Shown: positions 1 through 5,525 of the stretch, one piece after another | How positions within the stretch are numbered: position 1 is the stretch's first letter | How the letters are laid out: each line of letters begins with the position of its first letter | From: DASZMJ01 sp035551935 | GTDB taxonomy: Bacteria; Planctomycetota; Planctomycetia; Isosphaerales; Isosphaeraceae | Length of the DNA: 6,500 nt | NCBI GenBank assembly: GCA_035551935.1 | Contig: DASZMJ010000380.1 | Coordinates: forward strand, 1 to 6,500 | Reading direction: 5' to 3' | Position numbers and translations under genes: made by a program | Notes under the pieces: generated by a model | What the model was told of the DNA's origin: nothing | What the model saw: only the letters and a program-made list of their open reading frames with translations | The model's database searches: none

Positions 1-589
1 CGTGGACCCGCCGCACCGTCGCGTCCCGCGCCGCGGGGTGGACGCCGAGCAGGCGGAGGGCCTCGTCGCACCGCGCGGAGCCCCAGGCGCCGCCGCCGGC
101 CAGCGTCGCGTCGAGCTGGCGCCACCGCGCGATCAGCCATCGGCAGCCGTCGCCGCGGCGCAGGAGGGCGTCGTGGGCGGCCATCGTGTTGGCCTGGAGC
201 GCCTCGGTCAGGCCCCGCAGGCCGTCGGCCCGCGTGGCATCCCAGAGATCGCCGGCGGCCAGGACGCGGGCGCCGACGGCGGCGTTGTCGGCCTTGCGGA
301 CCCGCGCGATGCCGATCGAGGCGCAGACCATGTTGTACACGAGTTCGCGCTCGTACGAATCGGCGGGCTTGAGCTCGTGGACCCAGCCCTCCAGCGTGGC
401 CTGGAACTCCTCGACGCTCTCGCCCGGCAGGACGGCCACGGTGGTGCACAGCCCATGCGTCACCGCATTCATGGAGGCGATGGCCTTGCCTTCGGGCGTG
501 CGCGGGCCGGTCGACAGCAGGGCGTTGGCGCGGCGGGCGGCGAGCTGGGCGGCGGAGAGCTGGGACTTGGTCGTCTTGGTCGTGGCCAT
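1..589 (-). CDS. Hypothetical protein with GPRTPEGK...HGL N-terminal motif, 3' end outside the window
   Basis: The frame is open from an ATG at 589 down to the window edge, giving 196 codons with no stop. The start is supported by GAGGT at 603-599, nine bases upstream. The N-terminus reads MATTKTTKSQLSAAQ. Residues 19-47 then carry a compact motif, RRANA, STGPRTPEGKA and NAVTHGL. This resembles a family of uncharacterised proteins common in Planctomycetes and Acidobacteria (typically NA..STGPKT..GK...N..KHGL). Residues 54-87 (LPGESVEEF, then ELKP, then YERELVYNM) match the second conserved block I recall for that family, an acidic 'PGE..EEF' followed by 'P....E..LV'. The rest is Ala/Arg/Leu-rich and looks helical. 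I see no signal peptide, membrane segment or catalytic motif, so a cytoplasmic location is likely. The gene diverges from the plus-strand gene at 908. The function is unknown; family membership is from memory of the motif, and the existence of the gene is fairly secure. Confidence 0.72.
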   Translation of the reverse strand, partial: MATTKTTKSQLSAAQLAARRANALLSTGPRTPEGKAIASMNAVTHGLCTTVAVLPGESVEEFQATLEGWVHELKPADSYERELVYNMVCASIGIARVRKADNAAVGARVLAAGDLWDATRADGLRGLTEALQANTMAAHDALLRRGDGCRWLIARWRQLDATLAGGGAWGSARCDEALRLLGVHPAARDATVRRVH

Positions 590-668
590 GATCGTCGGAC
601 CTCAAGGATTGATGCCATGCACTCGGTTGGAAACGGGCGGTCGTCGCCCCGGTCGCGATCCTGCTTCC

Positions 669-674
669 TATAAT
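669..674 (+). promoter_or_regulatory. Candidate -10 hexamer (TATAAT)
   Basis: A perfect TATAAT occurs in the A+T-rich island, oriented toward the plus-strand gene at 908. No -35-like hexamer stands 16-18 bases upstream, where the sequence is GC-rich (around 645-652), and no extended -10 TG is present. If real, it would give a leader of about 230 nt containing the palindrome at 750-782. This is a weak call based on one hexamer only. Confidence 0.25.
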
Positions 675-688
675 CTCGTTTCCGGTGC

Positions 689-727
689 CGAAATTTATTC
701 CCGAATTTCGTCATTTTTTTCGCGAAA
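689..727. promoter_or_regulatory. A+T-rich palindrome pair, possible operator
   Basis: CGAAATT at 689-695 is followed eight bases later by its exact inverse AATTTCG at 704-710. Eight bases further on, TTTCGCGAAA at 718-727 is a perfect 10-bp palindrome that repeats the CGAAA core. The two symmetrical sites lie between divergent start codons, a usual place for a shared transcription-factor site. No regulator gene is visible in the window, and the call rests on symmetry alone. Confidence 0.3.
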
Positions 728-749
728 TCCTCCTTGATCGCTTCGTAAT

Positions 750-782
750 CGGGTAGAACGCCCTGGCAGGGCGTGCCACCCG
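750..782. repeat. 33-nt near-perfect palindrome (REP-like)
   Basis: The arms 750-765 and 767-782 are inverse complements at 14 of 16 positions around one central base (766). The mismatches are 755/777 and 757/775. In RNA read from the minus strand the first would be a G-U wobble, so the hairpin would be slightly stronger that way. The right arm contains GTGCCAC, which also appears (as GTGCCACAC) in the inverted repeat at 1671-1739, so the two may be diverged members of one dispersed element. There is no T-run after either arm, so it is not a classical intrinsic terminator. Confidence 0.6.
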
Positions 783-893
783 ACGCGCGGCGTGGCCCTC
801 GAGCGGGCCGGAGTGGGAACACCACGACGCTCGCGGCGGGGAGGAAGAGTTGCCGATGTCAGGGGGAGAGGAACGGCGGGGCGTAGGGTTCGT

Positions 894-902
894 GGAGGGG
901 GG
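894..902 (+). promoter_or_regulatory. Ribosome binding site of the 908 gene
   Basis: The purine-rich GGAGGGGGG ends five bases before the ATG at 908. This strong Shine-Dalgarno match fixes the start of the secreted-protein gene over the in-frame and out-of-frame alternatives upstream. Confidence 0.65.
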
Positions 903-907
903 CGACG

Positions 908-1651
908 ATGGCGATCCTGCTGGCCGGGCGTTGGGCGTTCGTGCTGACGGCGCTGGCCGTCGGGGACGGGGACGGCGCGGAGTCGAAGAGCACCCGGCCG
1001 ACGATCACGCTCGGCGAGAAGGTCGAGGCGATCGACCCCTCCTGGCGGGGCGCCGGCCTGGTCGACCTGGAGAAGATCGAGGTGGAGGCCCGGCGGGGGA
1101 CGTTGACGGCGACCCTCAGCGGCGCCGCGTACGCGCACAGCTACCTCGGCAAGCACTCGGCCGGGGCGACGACGATGCACCTGGTGCAGCCGTTCGCGAT
1201 CGATCCGGGCGAGTCGAAGGGCGGGATGGTCGTGCTGGCGCTGTCGGCCAAGCTCGACGGCTACGTCCGGAGCGTGCCGCAGGGGGCCGCGACGTTGCGG
1301 CGCGCCGGCGCGGCGGTCTACGCGGCCGGCGGCGGGCCGGTCGCCTGGCTGGCCTTCCCGGCGGCGGCGACCGTCGACGAGGGGGCCCGACGCTGCAAGT
1401 CGTCGTTCGACGCGCCGAAGGTGACGCTCCCGGCGGGCCGCTACGTGCTCGTCGCCGACCTCGCCCTCGACACGACCGTCGAGGGCATCTGCCGAGGCCA
1501 CGCCGAGGCCGTCTTCGCCCCGCTGGTCCGCCGCGGCACCTGGGACCTCGAGGCCGGCCCGTTCGCCAAGGTCGACAGCGAGGATTTCGGCCTGACCGTC
1601 ACCGCCGCGGTCTCCGCCCCGCCGGAACGCGACGCCGACGGCTCGAAGTAA
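908..1651 (+). CDS. Secreted or periplasmic protein of unknown function (247 aa)
   Basis: The ATG at 908 has a strong GGAGG-type ribosome binding site, and the frame ends at TAA 1649-1651. Residues 1-19 (MAILLAGRWAFVLTALAVG) form a short signal peptide with an Ala-X-Ala cleavage site near residue 17, so the protein is probably exported. The mature part is about 230 residues and has no long hydrophobic stretch. It alternates short hydrophobic strands with Gly/Asp turns (for example GMVVLALSAKLDGYV and AGRYVLVADLAL), which suggests a beta-sandwich fold. Two cysteines in the mature part, in RRCKS and GICRGH, could form one disulfide. I see no catalytic motif, metal site or lipobox and recognise no family. 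The gene is monocistronic in this view: its upstream neighbour is divergent and its downstream neighbour converges on it across a perfect inverted repeat. That it is a real gene is well supported by codon use, start and signal peptide; its function is unknown. Confidence 0.75.
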   Translation: MAILLAGRWAFVLTALAVGDGDGAESKSTRPTITLGEKVEAIDPSWRGAGLVDLEKIEVEARRGTLTATLSGAAYAHSYLGKHSAGATTMHLVQPFAIDPGESKGGMVVLALSAKLDGYVRSVPQGAATLRRAGAAVYAAGGGPVAWLAFPAAATVDEGARRCKSSFDAPKVTLPAGRYVLVADLALDTTVEGICRGHAEAVFAPLVRRGTWDLEAGPFAKVDSEDFGLTVTAAVSAPPERDADGSK

Positions 1652-1670
1652 GGCCGGTGGCCGGGGTTTG

Positions 1671-1739
1671 CCGTCGGGCGTGTGCCACACGCCGTCCCCG
1701 TTCGGGGTCGAGGGATGGCGTGTGGCACACGCCCGACGG
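1671..1739. repeat. Perfect 23-bp inverted repeat between convergent genes
   Basis: Arms 1671-1693 and 1717-1739 are exact inverse complements, separated by 23 bases. The spacer holds its own hairpin, CCCC-GTTC-GGGG at 1696-1707. Each arm is itself nearly a palindrome (GGCGTGTG, one base, CACACGCC), so the site can fold as one long hairpin or as several small ones. It fills most of the 92-base gap between a plus-strand stop (1651) and a minus-strand stop (1744), where a bidirectional transcription end would be expected. It lacks a T-run on both sides, so termination, if any, would be non-canonical. It could equally be a dispersed REP/MITE-like repeat. Confidence 0.75.
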
Positions 1740-1743
1740 GACC

Positions 1744-3411
1744 TCAGAAGTAGAGCTGGAAGCGGAGCCAGAACAGGTCGCTGGTCGTCTGGAGCTTGGG
1801 GCCGGGGTGGTAGTAGACGGGCTGGCCGAAGACGGCGTGCTCCCAGTCGAAGTAGAGCTTGGTCATCTTGTTGAGGTACCAGTTGAAGCCGACGTCGGTC
1901 TGGTAGACGGAGTTGGTCCAGAGGTTGGGGTCGGCCAGGCCCTGGGTGAAGACCTGGCGGCCGACGCCGAGCTGGCTGAACCGGGCGGTCGGCTGGATCG
2001 CGCCCCAGCCGAATCGGCCGTGGCGCAGGTCGAAGGGATGGATCGGGTCGATGACGGTCAGCTCGGTCTGGGTCTCGCCGGTGATCAGGTAGCCGACCTG
2101 GACGAAGTAGCCCTCGACGGGGAGGCGGACGGGGTGTTGGCCCCGGGCGGCGAAGCTGTCGAAGCCGCTTTCCCAGGCGCCGAGCAGCGCGAGGCTCTTG
2201 TAGAAGTAGGCCAGGTGCAGCTCCCAGAGCGACCGGGCCCCCTTCTCCTTGACGTCGTCGTGGAAGGCGAGGAAGGGGACCGCGGCGAAGTTGGCGCCGC
2301 CGGTGCCGGAGAGCGAGACGGTGTCGGCCGAGGCGTTGATCGAGGTCCGCAGCACGGCCGGCACGAGCGGGTTGTCCTCGTGGCCGAAGGCGCCCGAGCC
2401 GCCGAGGTTGAGGTTCTCGAGCGGGCCGCCGGTCCCCTCGAACGGCTTGACGTTGAGGAAGGCGATCAGGTCGGCGGAGCTGCTGAAGGCCTGGTACGAG
2501 TTGCGGGCGCCGTCGAAGATGCCGACGGCGTACTCGACCCGCTTGTCGAGGAACCGGCCCCAGACCTGGCCGCCGACGGCGCGGTTGGTCGAGAAGTTGA
2601 CGCTGAAGAGCGACCGCTCGGGGGCCAGCAGGTCCATGGCGCTGAGCTTGTAGAACTCGTAGGTGTAGGGGGTCTTGAACCGGCCGAAGCGGAACTGGAG
2701 CTTCTCGTCGAAGTAATCGAAATCGACGAATGCGTTCAGGATGCGGGAGCTGCCGAAGCTGTCCTGGAACGAGAGCTGGTACTGGACCGGCCTGGTCATG
2801 TGGCCGGTGAAGTAGAGCCGGACGCGGGGGATGTAGAAGCCGCTGCTGACCGGGAACTGGTTGGCCTGCTGGAAGAGCTTGGCGTCGCCCTGGAAGACGC
2901 CGCGGAAGCGGAGGGTGAACTCGTCGTCCTCGGTGCTGAACTTGAAGCCGCCGTTGTCGTAGTCGTAGACGGACTTGAGCCGGAGGTTGCCGACCTGGCG
3001 GTTGCCGACGACCTGGGCGCCCTTGCGGTTGCGGAAGCCGCCGCCGCCGCCGCCGGTCGAGGAGGACGACGACTCGCGACCGGAGACCTCGACGGCGGCG
3101 GCGCGGGCCTCCTTGTCGCGCTCGTCGTCGTCGCGGTCCTCGAGCTTGTCCTTGAGGTTGTCGAGCGTCTTCGACAGGCGCGCGTTCTCCTTCGACAGCT
3201 CGCCGTTCTTCTTCGCGAGCTTCTCGAACTCGGCGAGGATCTTGCGGTTGGCCTCCTCGAGCTTGCGGAGCCGCTCGGCGACGTCGTCGGGCCTGGGCGC
3301 GGCCGGCTTGGGGGCGTCCTGGGCGCGGGCGAAGACCGGGGTGCACGCCAGGAGGGCCGCCGCCGCGAGGGCGCGGAGCGGCTCCGGGCGATCGGTCGGA
3401 CGGCTTCGCAT
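1744..3411 (-). CDS. Outer-membrane porin, OprO/OprP-like, with N-terminal coiled coil (555 aa)
   Basis: Residues 1-30 form a signal peptide ending in an Ala-Arg-Ala cleavage site. Residues 44-90 are an uninterrupted coiled coil, with hydrophobic or Asn residues at every a/d position (V44, L48, L51, N55, I58, F62, L65, N69, L72, N76, L79, L83, L86, L90). A charged stretch and a Ser5-Thr-Gly6 linker (114-125) lead to a beta-barrel from about residue 140. The barrel carries FGRFKTPYTYEFY and LLAPERS, as in phosphate-selective porin O/P proteins (PF07396), and ends in the aromatic signal FWLRFQLYF, recognised by the BAM machinery. The whole protein parallels the 609-aa porin whose stop lies 22 bases upstream, so the two are tandem paralogs, probably in one operon. 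A GAGG about 12 bases before the ATG is a mediocre binding site, so coupling is plausible. LLAC at 20-23 is a poor lipobox and I do not favour a lipoprotein. The substrate is unknown; the 'phosphate' name is only the family's. Confidence 0.88.
   Translation of the reverse strand: MRSRPTDRPEPLRALAAAALLACTPVFARAQDAPKPAAPRPDDVAERLRKLEEANRKILAEFEKLAKKNGELSKENARLSKTLDNLKDKLEDRDDDERDKEARAAAVEVSGRESSSSSTGGGGGGFRNRKGAQVVGNRQVGNLRLKSVYDYDNGGFKFSTEDDEFTLRFRGVFQGDAKLFQQANQFPVSSGFYIPRVRLYFTGHMTRPVQYQLSFQDSFGSSRILNAFVDFDYFDEKLQFRFGRFKTPYTYEFYKLSAMDLLAPERSLFSVNFSTNRAVGGQVWGRFLDKRVEYAVGIFDGARNSYQAFSSSADLIAFLNVKPFEGTGGPLENLNLGGSGAFGHEDNPLVPAVLRTSINASADTVSLSGTGGANFAAVPFLAFHDDVKEKGARSLWELHLAYFYKSLALLGAWESGFDSFAARGQHPVRLPVEGYFVQVGYLITGETQTELTVIDPIHPFDLRHGRFGWGAIQPTARFSQLGVGRQVFTQGLADPNLWTNSVYQTDVGFNWYLNKMTKLYFDWEHAVFGQPVYYHPGPKLQTTSDLFWLRFQLYF
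3037..3054. repeat. Six-unit GCC trinucleotide tract inside the porin linker
   Basis: Six tandem GCC units encode the poly-Gly part of the linker between coiled coil and barrel in the 555-aa porin. Gain or loss of units would change the linker length without breaking the frame. Confidence 0.6.
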
Positions 3412-3433
3412 CGGGCGGCGCGCCTCGGGCCGG

Positions 3434-5263
3434 TCAGAAGAAGAGCTGGAACCGGAGCCAGAACATGTTCGTCGTCGCCATGTATTTGCCGGGGATGCCG
3501 GTGGTGATCGGGTTGCCGTAGACGGCGTGCTGCCAGTCGAGGTAGATCTTCGTGTAGAAGTTCAAGTACCAGTTGGCGCCGACGTCGGTGACGTAGACCT
3601 GGTTGGTCCAGATGTTGGGGTCGGCCAGGCCCTGGGCGAAGGCGTCCTTGCCGATGCTCATCTGGGCGAACCGGCCGTGGACCTCGATGGCGCCGATGCC
3701 GCGGTTGCCCTTCTTGAGGCCGAAGTCGTGGAGCGGCTTGACGAGGTTGACGCGGCGGGTGACCTGCTCGCCGGTGATGAAGTCGGTGGCCTGGATGAAC
3801 CAGCCCTCGTAAGGGACGTTGACGGTGGTCCGGCCGTTGTTGGAGTAGTTCTGGAAGCCGCCGTTGTACTGGGCCAGGACCATCAGGCTCTTGTAGTACC
3901 AGACGGCGTGGGCGGTCCACTGGGCCTGCTGGCCCAGCTCGGTGACGTTGTTGTTGAACCGGAAGAAGATGGGCGAGAGCGTGGCGACGACCGGCTCGCT
4001 GCCCTGCGAGGTCTGGTCGTTGGCCACGTGGAAGCCGAAGGGCTGGGTCGGGTTGTTTTCGGTGCCGCCGCTGACGCCGCCGCCGAGGTTCAGGTAGTTC
4101 AGCGCCTTGAACTGCTCCGACTCGAGGAACGGCCGGGTGTTGAGGTAGAGGAACAGGTCCTTGGCGCTGTTGAAGTCGCCGAAGCTGCGGCGCGGGCCGT
4201 TGTAGATGCCCATCGAGTAGCCGATGCGGTTCTTGGCGAGGTTGCCCAAGAGCATCAGGCCCTCCTGGCGGTTGCCGGAGAGGTTGCCGTCGTAGACCGA
4301 GCGTTCGGGGGCGATCAGGTCGCCCTCGGCGATCGCGTAGTACTCGTAGCTGAACGGCGTCTTCATCCGGCCGGCGCGGAGGCGGAGGGCCTCGCTGTAG
4401 CTGAGGGTGATGAAGGCATCTAAGAGGTCGAGCGAGCTGTAGCCGCGGTTGATGACCGTGTAGAACTCGACGTTCTTGGTCGCCCGCCCGGTGAAGTACC
4501 AGCGTTGGCGGGGGATGAAGAACTGGCTGTTGAGCGTGCCCTGGTCGCTCTTGGGGAAGCCGCGGTACTCGGCCTGGGTCAGGTCGTGGAACGAGAGCTG
4601 GAACTCGTCGTCGTCGGAGGCGAACGAGATGCCCTCGGCGAAGCTGACCTTGGCGGCGGACTTCGTCGGCTTGGCGTCGGCCTCGCGGATGGAGGTGCGG
4701 CCCTCCATCCCCTGGGCGCCCATGCCGCCGGCCTCGCGCGAGGTGCCGCGGGTGCCGGCCGGCGCCGGGGCCCGGTTCGGGCCCTCGGCGGGGGGCTGCT
4801 CGTCGGGGTTGGTCCGGCCGCCGGTGCCCTGCGCGCCGGTGGCCCGGTCGGCGGCGGGGGCCTGCGCCGGCTCGGCCGGGTCGCGCAGCGCGGCGTTGCG
4901 GACGGTCGCCGTGTCGAGCCGACGGGAGAGGTCGTCGTACTTCTTCGAGAGCGTCTCGTACCGCTCCAGGACCTTGCGGTTCATCTCCTCCATCCGCCGC
5001 AGCCGCTCCTCCAGCTCCTCCTCGCGCGTCCTGGGCTTGGGCTTGGGCTTTGGCTTCGGTGCCGGCGGGGTCGTCGGCGACGGCGTGGGCGGACTGGGAG
5101 CGGTCCGCGACGGCGACGGGTCGGGGGTCTCGGCCGGCGGCGGCGGGTCGTCGGCCCGCGCGGCGGCGGTGCCGAGGGCGATCGCGGCCAGCCAGGCGAG
5201 GGCGCGCAGGCGGGCCCGTCGCGGGCCCGGGCGGTCGGCGTGTCGGACGGATTGCACGGGCAT
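3434..5263 (-). CDS. Outer-membrane porin, OprO/OprP-like, with Pro-rich and coiled-coil N-terminus (609 aa)
   Basis: This is the promoter-proximal gene of the porin pair. Residues 1-37 are a signal peptide with an Arg-rich n-region, cleaved after Ala-Arg-Ala. Residues 40-77 are Pro-rich and end in a Pro-Lys alternation (PKPKPKPKP, 69-77), like the extended periplasmic linkers of TonB-type proteins. Residues 79-117 are a coiled coil in perfect heptads (L84, L88, M91, N95, V98, Y102, L105, Y109, L112, L116). Residues 122-200 are low-complexity Pro/Gly/Ala. The barrel begins near 205, carries LRAGRMKTPFSYEYY and LIAPERS, and ends FWLRFQLFF. The fold matches the PF07396 porins and the paralog downstream. 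The ATG at 5263 has only GGGG very close by. A GTG two codons later (5257) would sit at normal spacing from it and is an alternative start without effect on the mature protein. The gene follows a leader with an inverted repeat at 5335-5386. Substrate specificity cannot be read from the sequence. Confidence 0.88.
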   Translation of the reverse strand: MPVQSVRHADRPGPRRARLRALAWLAAIALGTAAARADDPPPPAETPDPSPSRTAPSPPTPSPTTPPAPKPKPKPKPRTREEELEERLRRMEEMNRKVLERYETLSKKYDDLSRRLDTATVRNAALRDPAEPAQAPAADRATGAQGTGGRTNPDEQPPAEGPNRAPAPAGTRGTSREAGGMGAQGMEGRTSIREADAKPTKSAAKVSFAEGISFASDDDEFQLSFHDLTQAEYRGFPKSDQGTLNSQFFIPRQRWYFTGRATKNVEFYTVINRGYSSLDLLDAFITLSYSEALRLRAGRMKTPFSYEYYAIAEGDLIAPERSVYDGNLSGNRQEGLMLLGNLAKNRIGYSMGIYNGPRRSFGDFNSAKDLFLYLNTRPFLESEQFKALNYLNLGGGVSGGTENNPTQPFGFHVANDQTSQGSEPVVATLSPIFFRFNNNVTELGQQAQWTAHAVWYYKSLMVLAQYNGGFQNYSNNGRTTVNVPYEGWFIQATDFITGEQVTRRVNLVKPLHDFGLKKGNRGIGAIEVHGRFAQMSIGKDAFAQGLADPNIWTNQVYVTDVGANWYLNFYTKIYLDWQHAVYGNPITTGIPGKYMATTNMFWLRFQLFF

Positions 5264-5334
5264 CGCCCCATCTGAGGATCGGGGGCCTCCCGGACACGCC
5301 CGGTCTCATGGCGCATCCTCCCCCGCTCCCTAGG

Positions 5335-5386
5335 ATCGGCACCGCCGGCCTCGCACGTTGAGGGGATTTGGCGCGATCGTGCCGAT
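5335..5386. promoter_or_regulatory. Inverted repeat in the porin leader
   Basis: ATCGGCAC at 5335-5342 is exactly inverted as GTGCCGAT at 5379-5386, with 36 bases between. It lies 72-123 bases upstream of the porin start, so it could be a regulator site or a hairpin in the porin 5' leader. I could not place a convincing -35/-10 pair around it: TTGAAG (minus, 5416-5411) and TATTCT (minus, 5399-5394) are only 11 bases apart. Confidence 0.3.
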
Positions 5387-5426
5387 TTTGCGGAGAATAG
5401 GGGCGAGTGCCTTCAAAAGAAGTGCC

Positions 5427-5515
5427 GAGTGCTGAGTGCTGAGTGCTGAGTGAAGAGCTAATGGGGCGGGGTCGCCACGGGCGGTCATCCGTCTTCCCAC
5501 TCAGCACTCAGCACT
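5427..5515. repeat. Inverted heptamer repeats (GAGTGCT)n, possible terminator of the cyclase gene
   Basis: Three full GAGTGCT units plus a partial one run from 5427 to 5452. The exact inverse, CACTCAGCACTCAGCACT, lies at 5498-5515, giving an 18-bp perfect stem. It extends by AAGA (5453-5456) with TCTT (5492-5495) across a 2-nt bulge. Because the unit is 7 bp, the stem can also slip by one heptamer. On the minus strand the structure begins 11 bases after the stop of the cyclase-domain gene and is followed by a short CTTCTTTT, so termination of that gene is plausible. The heptamer-based element is also likely a dispersed planctomycete repeat. Confidence 0.65.
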
Positions 5516-5525
5516 TTTTCCGAGG

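Larger units (their letters stand above)
590..907. other. Divergent intergenic region with A+T-rich island
   Basis: These 318 bases separate the starts of two divergent genes and should contain both promoters. Positions 661-750 are clearly A+T-richer than the rest of the window. The region holds a TATAAT at 669-674, short inverted repeats at 689-710 and 718-727, and a 33-nt near-perfect palindrome at 750-782. From 783 to 880 the sequence returns to high G+C with only weak hairpins. I see no convincing gene here: a minus-strand reading frame from 714 is Lys/Arg-rich at first, but it overlaps the downstream gene out of frame. Confidence 0.7.

Noticed and set aside
469..714. Possible small minus-strand protein starting MTKFGNKFRHRKRD
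   Set aside because: The first 20 residues look protein-like and an AAGGAGG lies upstream, but the spacing to the ATG is about 14 bases. The frame then becomes Pro/Arg-rich and overlaps the better-supported gene starting at 589.
1671..1739. Classical intrinsic terminator
   Set aside because: The stem is long and perfect, but no T-run follows either arm on either strand, so it is listed as a repeat with possible terminator function.
695..3346. An 883-codon minus-strand open frame
   Set aside because: It is a shifted frame of the 555-aa porin continuing antisense through the 908-1651 gene; composition is Arg/Pro-rich throughout.
1744..3411. Lipoprotein reading of the 555-aa porin (LLAC at residues 20-23)
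   Set aside because: Leu before Ala-Cys is a poor lipobox, a normal Ala-Arg-Ala signal-peptidase I site follows at 28-30, and the paralog has no cysteine there.
850..3507. An 885-codon plus-strand open frame
   Set aside because: It runs antisense through the 555-aa porin and out of frame through the secreted-protein gene. The product is Arg/Gly/Val-rich with no domain, a common effect of very high G+C.
5394..5416. Sigma-70 promoter TTGAAG / TATTCT for the porins
   Set aside because: The two hexamers are only 11 bases apart, too close for the usual 16-18.
2796..5507. A 903-codon minus-strand open frame
   Set aside because: It is a shifted frame of the 609-aa porin with Arg/Pro-rich junk sequence. 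The porin frame has a signal peptide, barrel motifs and a terminal aromatic signal.
5427..5515. CRISPR array
   Set aside because: The units are contiguous 7-mers without unique spacers, and the arms are inverted rather than direct. No cas gene is present.
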